From the NCBI RefSeq assembly GCF_010183535.1, contig NC_071329.1, positions 18,118,879-18,182,878 of the forward strand: DNA of 64,000 nucleotides, written 5' to 3'. This document shows positions 35,703-46,300 of this stretch, in pieces. The notes below the pieces were generated by a model. It made no database searches, was not told where the DNA came from, and worked only from the letters and a program-made list of their open reading frames with translations. Both the position numbers and the translations under genes were made by a program. Each line of letters begins with the position of its first letter. Position 1 is the first letter of the stretch. Origin of the DNA: Caenorhabditis remanei. Its lineage: Eukaryota; Nematoda; Chromadorea; Rhabditida; Rhabditidae.

Positions 35703-38700
35703 TTAACAATGCGGCGACGAATCGCCACTAAGAAGACGTGCCGTATCGGAAGACTGTCTTGAGTGTGTCGGTGAGCGTCTAAAGTATTTCGAGGCGGCCG
35801 GCGTGTGTGGAAGTGTCGAATTGATGAGTAGAGCGAATAGGACCATCATTGCGCCTATCAGGAATGGGGGACCCGGAATGAATTGCCAATCGAATGCGGC
35901 CGCTCGTTCGACTTGTTGTTGGATCTGCAAAAAAAGAATTCGTTTTTGAAAAAAAAATTGGTCTAATTTAAGCGATTTGCTACAATTTTAAGCTTTAAGC
36001 AAGGATTTTCAGCGATTTTCAGTTAAAAATTGCTCTAAAATCGCTTAAAATCGCTCTGAAATCACTCGAAAAGACAGTCTGGCGCGTCTTTGACGCGTTT
36101 CTGTAAGTCAAATCTAATGCGTCCAAGGTGCGCCAGGCACACTCCAAACATCATCATTGGCGTACCTCTGACGCTTTTGTGATTGTTCAAAACGCGCCGA
36201 AGGTGCGCCAGACGACTTAAACTGTGTAATTCGTTTTAAATCAAATTTTGCCCTATTTTTAAGCGATTTTCAGCCGTTTTTAGCCAATTCTGACCGATTT
36301 TAAGGGGGGCAGTTCGGAAACGCGTCAACGGCGCGCCAGTCATCTAGATATTAGAGGCTTAGCTCCAGTCTGGCGCGTCCGCGACGCGTTTTCGTTACTC
36401 AAAAATGCGTCAACGTCACGCCAGGCACACCAAAATTATTAGTTTTTGAAACTTTTGTGTTCAATAATAACAAAAATTGGAAACTCTCGAGTCTGGCGCG
36501 TCGTTTCAGACATTCAGAAACGCGTCAACGGCACGCCAGAATTTATAATATGGCGCACCTTTGACGCGTTTTGGAAATTGAAGACGCGTCACAAGGCACG
36601 CCAGCTCTCTAGAGCGACTGGCGCGCCTTTGCCGCTTTTTTCAGAACAAAATAGGGAGCTGAAAGATGCGCCAGAGTACTCAGAAACGCGCGCGCGTCAA
36701 AGGCACGCCAGCCTAGAGCTAAGACTCTAAATTCTAGATGACTGGTGCGCCGTTGACGCGTTTCTGAAATGTCTTTAAGCTTAAAATCGTCTTAAAATCT
36801 CTTGAAATCACTCTGAACAAAAACGCGTCAACGGCGCGCCAGACTGGCGAATTTTAAGCCGTCTGGCGCGCGTTAGGCGCGTTTTAACCAAATTCCTTAT
36901 TTTCGGGTCAAAATAACTCAATTTTTGGCATTTTTCGGCGAAAAATTCCCGTTTTTATCCAAATTTTCCACCAAAAACTCACCCAAGAGCTCTCATTCCT
37001 GCTCGGCGGTGCCAAAATCTTCTCGGGCAGCTTCCTGGGCGCCACAAGGGATAATCCTCCAGCTGTCTTATCATCCTCCAAATCCACGTCGAACAAATAG
37101 AATACGGTACCGAAGAGGGCGGGGCCAAAACCGGTACACAGGCCACGGATGCCGGTGATCACTCCCTGGACTGTGCCCTGTTTATCTTTATCCGAGAGAA
37201 TTGAGACGAATGCTGAAATCGATGGATACGTGATGGAGCTCATCGCGGCGAGCACTCCGGCTGCCCACATCATCCAGTATCTGAAAGAAAATAGAGAATT
37301 TTACAGAAAAAATGCAAAAAATGCGTCAAAATCCAAGTTTTTCCAAGTCTGGCGCGTCCTTGACGCGTTTTTTGGTTCTTAAAAATGCAAAACGCGCCAA
37401 AGGCACGCCAGACTTTCACGCGGCGCGTTTTTGGCTGCCAAGAATCGCGTCAAAGGCACGCCAGAATCCGCCTGATTTTGAAAAACGACTGGCGCACCTT
37501 TGTCGCGTTTGTGACTGCTCAAAACGCGTCATAGGTGCGCCAGACAAATAAAATAAAGATTTTGAAAGTCTGGCGCGCCTTTGACGCGTTTTTTGGATCT
37601 TTAAAATGTAAAACGCGTCAAAGATACGCCAGGACCTGGCAGATGGCGTGCCTCTGACGCGTTTTTGGAACGTTAAGCATCGCGTCAAAGGCGCCCCAGC
37701 CTCAAATAATTTCCACTGGCGCACCTTTGACGCGTCGTTTTTGGAGTCTAAAGAATCGCGTCAGAGACACGCCAGACACTTTTTCAACCGAATAAAATGT
37801 CTCAAATCGGGCGTGCCTCTGACGCGCAATTCTTAAGACTCCAAAAAACGCGTCAAAGGCGCGCCAGACTTCTCTCTAAATCGTGCAGATTCTGAGCTGC
37901 TGGCGTGCCTTCGACGCGTTTTGGGCATTCAAAAAGTTTCTAAGCACGTCAAAGGCGCGCCAGACAACTCCGTTTCTCGAGTCTGGCGTACGTTGGGCGC
38001 GTTTTACCCCAAAAAACGCGTCAAAGGCGCGCCAGACACCTTGAAGTTGAGGCGTTCGTCAATCTGAGTGTCTGCGTGTCCGGATTTTCAGATTTTTTCC
38101 GATTTTCAACCAAAAAACCACAATTTAAGCCAAAATTTCCAGATTTTCAGTCAAAAAAAGAGACTCACTGTGTTCCCAGCCCATACCACGTCAACTGAAT
38201 GAGTTGAAATATCAGTCCGAGAGTAATCGTGTGTTTCGTTCCAAATCGTGACGTCAGACAGTGCAAGAAACCGGTCTGAGCCACCACTGAGAGAATTCCG
38301 ACGAGTCCGATGTACATGGCGACGGCTTCTGGAGAGAAGCCGACGACGAGTTTCAGATAGACGAAGAAACACGAGAATTGACCCGATTCGGGTAGGTAGG
38401 AGAGGAAGACGATGGTGGCGAGTTGAAGGACCTGAAAAAACGCCATTTTTGAGTGAAAAAAGGCCATTTTTGAGTGAAAAAAGGCCATTTTTGAGTGAAA
38501 AAAGGCCATTTTTGAGTGAAAAAAACGCAATTTTTGAGTGAAAAAAACGCCATTTTTGAGTGAAAAACGTCATTTTTGAGTGAAAAAAACGCCATTTTTG
38601 AGTGTAAAAACGCCATTTTTGAGTGAAAAACGCCATTTTTGAGTGGAAAAACGCCATTTTTGAATGAAAAAACACTATTTTTGAGTGAAAAACGTCATTT

Positions 38701-41700
38701 TTGAGTGGAAAAACGTCATTTTTGAGTGAAAAAAACGTCATTTTTCAGTGAAAAAACGCCATTTTTGAGTGAAAAAACGCGTCAAAGGTACGCCAGACAC
38801 TGTATTTCCTGAATTCTGATGTCGTCTGGTGTTCCGCTGTCGCTTTTTTAAAAGAATTTTCTTCGTCTGGCGCACCTTCGACGCGTTTCGAAAAATCATA
38901 AACAGACAAAGAATCATGAGGCTGGCGTGCCTTTGAAGCGTTTCTTGAAGTTCAAAACGCGTCAAAGGTGCACCAGACACTGGATTTCCGGAGTCGGCTG
39001 GCGTTCCGTTGGCGCGTTTTTCAATTGAAAATTTGAATAGTTTTGGACGATTTTAGGAAGTTTTTGGACGATTTTAAGCGGAAAGAGAGAAACGCGTCAA
39101 CGGCGCGCCAGTCATCTAGAATTAAGAGTCTTAGATAGGCTGGCGTGTCGTTGACGCGTTTCTAAATGGCTTAAACGCGTCAAACGAGCGCCAGGTTCGA
39201 AAGAACGGGTTTGTTGTCATTTTTGAGTATAAAAATGCGCTAAAGGTACGCCAGACACCGAATTTTCAACTTTTTCTGTCCAAAGGCACGCCAGCTTCTT
39301 GTTTGAAAACTGTCTGGCGTGCCTGTGGCGCGTTTTTTATAGGAAAATGATCATTTTCAGCCGAATTTTCGGGTCAAAAACGCGTTGAAGGTGCCCCAGC
39401 CTAGGGTTTTGGGCTCGAAAAACCGATGGTTGGGGTCATTTTCAGCGGAATTTTCACTTAAAAACGCGTAACAGGTGCGCCAGACGGTTATTTTGAGTGA
39501 AAAAATGATTTTTCGGGGTCATTTTCAGCGGAATATTCACTCTTAAACGCGTCAGAGGTGCGCCAGACGGTTATTTTGAGTGAAAAAATAGATTTTTCGG
39601 GGTAATTTCCGCTCAAAATTCATTTTTACAACGATTTTTGGGGTTTTTCGGTCCGAAAAATCCATTTTTGGGTCATTTTCACCAGAATTTTCGCTCCAAA
39701 CTCACCAACTTATCCTCCCACACAATACGCAACGATCCGAATGGATCAGCCGATTGCCAATTGAAGACCTCATTGGGTGTGATATGAGAACCGCCCGTCG
39801 TTCCGCCGATATTTCGTCGTGACGGAAGTGATTCCGGTACGAATAACACAATGAAAATGACGTCGGCGACGGAGACGATTGTCGCCAGAAGGACGACGAA
39901 AGCGTCTCCGTAGACTTCTGAAATGTATGCTCCGAGAGCCGGTGACGTCACCAGAGAGGCGGCGAATGTCGCAGAGACGAGACCGTACGCGGATGATCGT
40001 TCCTGGAAAAAAATCGAAAATTTTTGGTGGAAAATTATCTAAAATCGGTAAAAAAACGGCTGAAAATCGCTAAAAATCGCTCAAAAACTCCCTAAAAACG
40101 CCTCAAACAGTGTCTGGCGTACCTCAGACGCGTTTTTATACTCCAAAAACGCACCAACGACACGCCTGACACCAAAATGGTCAGTTTTTGAAACTCTGGC
40201 GCGCCATTGACGCGTCGTTTTAGACATTTCAAAAACGCGCCAACGGCACGCCAAGAAACCGGAACTTTCGAATCTGGCGCACCTTTGACGCGTTATTGAA
40301 ATTGGAGACGCGTCAAAGGCACGCCAGCGATTCGAAATTCCTGGCGCGCCGTTGACGCGTCGTTTTAGACATTCCAAAAACGCGCCAACGACACGCCAAG
40401 AAACCGGAACTTTCGAATCTGGCGCACCTTTGACGCGTTATTGAAATTGGAGACGCGTCAAAGGCACGCCAGCTCTCTGGAGCGACTGGCGCACCTTTGC
40501 CGCTTTTTTCAAAATAAAAAAGCGCGCTGAAAGTGCGCCAGACCTACAAACTGCTACCAGAATACTCAGAAACGCGCGCGCGTCAAAGACACGCCTGACT
40601 ACAGCTAAGAGTCTAAATTCTAGATGACTGGCGCGCCGTTGACGCGTTTCCGAATTCCTTTTTGCTTGAAATCGCTTAAAAATGGGCTAAAAACGGCTAA
40701 AATCAGTTAAAATCGCCTGAAATCGCCCCCAAAACCTCCCAAAATCGCTTAAAATCACTCAGAACAGAAACGCGTCAGCGGCGCGCCAGCCTTACGCTTT
40801 TTAAGTCGTCTGGCGCACCTTCGGCGCGTTTTGAACAATCACAAAAGCGTCAAGAGGTACGCCAGTTAGTGTGTCTGGCATGCCTTTGACGCGATTCTTG
40901 GCAGCCAAAAACGCGCCAAAGGCACGCCAGACCTGTCTTTCTGAGTGATTTCAGAGCGATTTTAAGCGATTTCAAGCGATTTTTGAGCAATTTTCGCCTA
41001 AAAAACCCTGAAAATCCTTACCGACTTATCCGTAATATCGGCGACATACGCCAAAATGACGCTGAAAGTGACGGAGAAGAGACCGGACAAACTGAATAGT
41101 GAAAAGTACCACCAGGGACTGATTTTCAGACATGGAATGGGCATACACGTGCAGAGAACAGTCAGAATTAGAAACGCCTTCCGTCCCCATACGTCTGATA
41201 GGGCACCGACGAGTGGAGCAGACAGGAATGAGAGGAGTCCCTGCAAAATAAGAGAAAAATGGATATTTTTAGTCAAATTTTGAGGGTGTTTATGGATTTT
41301 TGAACAAAAAAATCGTCAGAAACGCGTCAAACGCGCCCCAGCCATTATATTCAGAATCTGGCGCGCCTGTGACGCACTTTACAGGTCTTTTGATGCATTT
41401 TTAGCACTCCAAAACGCGCCGAAAGCACGCCAGTCAGACTGGCGGCCAGTCTTGATTGAAATATGGAACTTCTGGAAATTCAAATGCCTGGCGCGCCTTT
41501 GACGCGTCGTTTCAAGTTTTGAATAGATCGCGTCAGCGGAGCGCCAGATTCATTTATAAACTGTCTGGCGTGCCTGTGGCGCGTCCAAAGATGGATTTCT
41601 ACTATTCAGAAACGCGTCCAAAGGCACGCCAGCGAGAATTGAATTCAGGATCTGGCGCACCTGTGACGCACTTTACAGGTCTTTTGATGAATTTTTAGCA

Positions 41701-43330
41701 CTCCAAAACGCGCCGAAAGCACGCCAGTCAGACTGGCGGCCAGTCTTGATTGAAATATGGAACTTCTGGAAATTCAAGGCCTGGCGCGCCTTTGACGCGT
41801 TCCAAATTTTATATGCATCGCGTCAGCGGAGCGCCAGATTCATTACACTGTTTGTCTGGCGCACCACTGGCGCCATTTATTAGCCTATAAACGCGTCCAA
41901 AGGCACGCCAGCCAGTTTAAAATTTCAGTGTCTGGCGTACCTTTGGCTCATTTTTATATTCAAAAATGAGGCGTCAACGGCACGCCAGACACCAAAATTG
42001 TCAGTTTTTGAAACTTTCGAGTCTGGCGCGCCTTCGACGCGTTTTATTGAGTCAGAAACGCGCTCAACGGCACGCCAGAATGTCCATCAAGAAGCGGTTT
42101 TCATGAATGAAAATGAAAACTTGAAAATTCTGTGCCTGGCGTACCTGTGACGCGTTTTGGAAATTAAAGACGCGTCAAAGGCACGCCAGATCTCTGGAGC
42201 GACTGGCGCACCTTTGTCGCTTTTTCAAAACAATAGAGCGCGCTGAGGGTGCGCCAGGCTACAAACCAACTAACTTTTCGCGTCAAAGGCGCGCCAGTGA
42301 TTGATTTTCGCCTATTTTAGAGCTAAAATAACTCAATTTTTGCAATTTTTCAGCGATTTCAGTCAGAAAAAGACTCACTTTCACACCCAAAACGAGGCCG
42401 TTCATCAGAAATTTGTTGGTGGGAAACGTTTCGGCGAGTACCTGCAATGAATACAACAATGAATATGTTATTAGCATGACAATATATGATCTCTTACATT
42501 GATAACGGGTACTGTCAGCAGTCCCCACGCGAAATATTCGAGGAAGATGACGACGAGAGCGTGTGATACTGACGCCTGGAATGCATTGTGTTGAGGTTTT
42601 TTGGTAGATTTTTGGTTATTTTGTGTCACAAAATTCAATTTTTCGGTTATTTTTGACTTCGACGGCGCGTTTTCCAACAAAAAAAAAGCGTCAGTGGTGC
42701 GCCAGCCTCAGAGCCGGCAATGTTTAAGACGTCTGGCGCGCCTTAGGCACGTTTTAAGCAATCACAAAAAATAGAAATCCATCTTTGGACGCGTCCGAGG
42801 CGCGCCAGACATATAAAGTTTATAAATGAATGCAGGCGCTCCGGTTGACGCGATCTATATAAAACTTGAAACGACGCGTTAAAGACGCGCCAGGCCTTGA
42901 ATTTCCAAAAAATTATTGATTTCAATCAAGACTGGCGTGCCTGTGACGCTTTTTTGAGTGGTAAAAATCCATCAAAAGACCCTGAAAATGCGTCACAGGC
43001 GCGCCAGATTCTCATTTGAATGTCTGGCGTGCGTGGGACGCGTTTCTGAGTAGTAGAAATCCATCAAACAGTTCCTGAAGACGCGTCACAGGCGCGCCAG
43101 CTTCTGGATTGAATATTCTGGCGTGCGTGGGACGCGTTTCTAAGCAGTAGAACTCCATCTTTGGACGCGCCACAGGCACGCCAGACAGTTTATAAATGAA
43201 TCTGGCGCTCCGGTTGACGTGATCTATATAAAACTTGAAACGACGCGTCGAAGGTGCGCCAGACATTTGAATTTCCAGTAGTTCAATATTTCAATCAATA
43301 CTGGCGTGCCTTTGACGCGTTTCTGAGCCG
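34935..43330. repeat. R2: dense GC-rich motif block in and beside the transporter gene
   Basis: The motif CTGGCGCGCCTTTGACGCGT (variants CTGGCGTGCC, CTGGCGCACC, and TTGACGCG/TTGGCGCG) recurs roughly every 60-80 bp, over 100 copies, mostly alternating between the two orientations so that neighbouring units can pair. It combines GGCGCGCC and ACGCGT palindromes in otherwise AT-rich DNA. The transporter exons at 35703-42575 lie inside this block but contain no copies. Larger segments are duplicated: ~36440-36870 resembles ~40130-40800 and ~42000-42290; ~41360-41480 repeats at ~41650-41780 and inverted near 42850-43310. Scattered copies also occur near 15.75, 22.4, 31.9, 44.2, 56.4, 63.0 and 63.7-64.0 kb. 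Confidence 0.93.
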
Positions 43331-46300
43331 ATTTTTGGCTTTTTTTTGCCGATATTCATGGAAAATTCCGTATTTATCGGCTATTTTGCAATCATTTCAT
43401 CAAAATTCCGATGCTGGCTCATTTTGTCAAGTTTTCTGTCAATTTTTTACCGTTTTTGAGCGTTTTTTTTCGCAATTTTTGTCAAAAAACCCGTTAAAAA
43501 ATGTTTTTCCGGTCGATTTTTATTGTATTTATCCGCTTTTTCATTCGATTTTTCATCGAAATATCGTTAAAAATCCATTTTTATCTTATTTTCCATTAAA
43601 TGACTCACCTCAACATAGGGATGTCCCTTCTCGGCGCGATCTTTTGCCTTCTTTCGACCGAAAACCATTGACATTATCGATCGACTCTTTCTTAGCATAC
43701 TATCCTGTAATATAATAATAGAAATAATGATAGAAAATAGTTTAAAATTTAAAAAAAAAAAGAGTTTTTGAGCGATTTTGAGCAATTTTTAAACGATTTT
43801 TTGCGTTTTTGGTCAATTTTTTGCTGAAAATTAGCAATTTCAGCCGGGTTTTTCAGGTATTTCACATCGATTTCTTCGTCTTCTTCTTATTATTTGCTCC
43901 CCCACACAGGTGTCAGGAGGAGCAATGAGCATGAAAGAGGACGAAGTGGATTTCTAGGCCACGGCCGGCCATCTTAGAGAGGAGAAAGGGGAGGGGGGAT
44001 GGATAAGAAGAGAGGGGGACTTATCGATTTGAGATCAAAAATCGAAAATTTGACTCAAAAATGGCCGGAAAATCGAATTTTTCAACAGAAAAATTGCTTA
44101 AAAATGCAGTTTTCCGCACCAAAAATAGTCAGCAAGTCTCAAATTTGAGTCTGGCGCATCTTTGACGCGTTTAAGGTGCGCCAGTTTTTTCCGTATTTCG
44201 AGCTAAACTAAACCGTTAACTATTTTCTGGCAACTGGCGTACCGTTGGCGCGTTTCCAAAATTTTCAAAACGTTTGGGGAAAGTCAAAACAAGGCGGCAA
44301 AGGCGCGCCAGAGTCTCAAAAAATTGTTCTTTTTTGAAAATTTTTTAGTTCTGACCTGAAATGTCGAGAAATGGAGGTTTCTGGACCGAAAAAACGTGAT
44401 TTTCAGCGTTTTTCAGTCAGAAAATATACAAAAATCAATGATTTCAGTAGAAAAAATGTCAATTTCCAGTCAGTATCGGTCTTTTTCGGCTGTCTGAGCG
44501 TCAAAATTGAAATTCCACGAAATTTTATTTAAAAATGGGAAACTTAGGGTTTCTGGACCTGAAAAAACGTGATTTTCAGCGTTTTTCAGCCCGAAAATGT
44601 TCAAAAAATAGTGTTTCAGTAGGAAAATGACAAATTTTGGTATCGAAACAGCGTTTTATCTGATTTTCATCGTCTAAACTCAAAATGTTCGACTTTTGAC
44701 ATGAAATGTCGACAAACTGAGCTTTCTGGACCAAAAAATTAACTTTTTCAGCGTTTTTCAGCGTAAGAACATGCAAAAATCGATGTTTTCAGTAGAAAAA
44801 AGCAGTTTTCAGCCAAAACTAGGTTTTTGCAAGGGTTGAAGCCTTCCGATTCATTTTTTCTCAATTTAGGATCGAAATTTCAGAAAATTGAACTTTCTGG
44901 ACTTGAAAATCGCCTTTTCCAGCGTTTTTCAGCCCAAATGCATGCAAAAATCGATGTTTTCAGTGGGAAAAAGACCATTTTCAGTGCAAACTACGATTTT
45001 TCGAGGGTTGGAACCTGAAAACTCAATTTTTGTCAATTCAAGATTGAAATGACGATAAATTGATCATTCTGGACCAAAAAATCGTCTTTTCCAGCGTTTT
45101 TCAACCCAAAAAAATGCAAAATTTGATGTTTTTTAGCCAAAATTCGTCAATTTTCAGTCAGAATCGCTCTCTCGTCAGTCTGAGCGTCAAAAACTGAAAT
45201 TTCACGAATTTTAATTTAAAAATGGAAAAATCTGGGTTTCTGGACTTAAAATTCGTCTTTTTCAGCGTTTTTCAGCCTAAAAATATGCAAAAATCGATAA
45301 TTTCAGTAGAAAAAAGCAGTTTTCAGCCAAAACTTGGTTTTTGCAAGGGTTGGAGCCTTCAGACTCAGTTTTTCGGAATTTTCGATCAAAATGACGATAA
45401 ATTGATCATTCTGGACCAGAAAATCGGCTTTTTCAGCGTTTTTCAGCCCAAATGCATGCAAAAATCGATGATTTCAGTGGAAAAAAGCAGTTTTCAGCCA
45501 AAACTAGGTTTTTGCAAGGGTTGAAGCCTTCCGATTCATTTTTTCTCAATTTAGGATCGAAATTTCAGAAAATTGAACTTTCTGGACTTGAAAATCGCCT
45601 TTTTCAGCGTTTTTCAGACCAAAAACATGCAAAAATCGATGTTTTCAGTGGGAAAAAGACCATTTTCAGTGCAAACTACGATTTTTCGAGGGTTGGAACC
45701 TGAAAACTCAATTTTTGTCAATTCAAGATTGAAATGCCGAGAAATTGATCATTCTGGACCGAAAAATCGTCTTTTCCAGCGTTTTTCACCCCAAAAAAAT
45801 GCAAAAATCAATGTTTTCAGCCAAAAATATTCGATTTTCAGTTAGGCTCACTTTCTAGTCAGTCTGAGCGTCAAAAACTGAAATTTCACGAATTTTAACT
45901 TAAAAATGGAAAAATCTGGGTTTCTGGACTTAAAATTCGTCTTTTTCAGCGTTTTTCAGCCTAAAAATATGCAAAAATCAGTGTTTCAGTAGAAAAAAGC
46001 AGTTTTCAGCCAAAACTAGGTTTTTGCAAGGGTTGAAGCCTTCCGATTCATTTTTTCTCAATTTAGGATCGAAATTTCAGAAAAGTGAACCCTCTGGACT
46101 TGAAAATCGCCTTTTTCAGCGTTTTTCAGACCAAAAACATGCAAAAATCGATGTTTTCAGTGTGAAAAAGACCATTTTCAGTGCAAACTACGATTTTTCG
46201 AGGGTTGGAACCTGAAAACTCAATTTTTGTCAATTCAAGATTGAAATGACGATAAATTGATCATTCTGGACCAAAAAATCGTCTTTTCCAGCGTTTTTCA

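Noticed and set aside
38151..38741. 196-residue ORF with FFHSKMAFF repeats
   Set aside because: It fuses the out-of-frame complement of the 20-bp array to an off-frame reading of transporter exon 8. The true frame of that exon is different.
34935..43330. CRISPR-like array of short repeats with spacers
   Set aside because: The motif varies, alternates in orientation, has irregular spacing and lies inside introns of a spliced eukaryotic gene. There is no cas gene.
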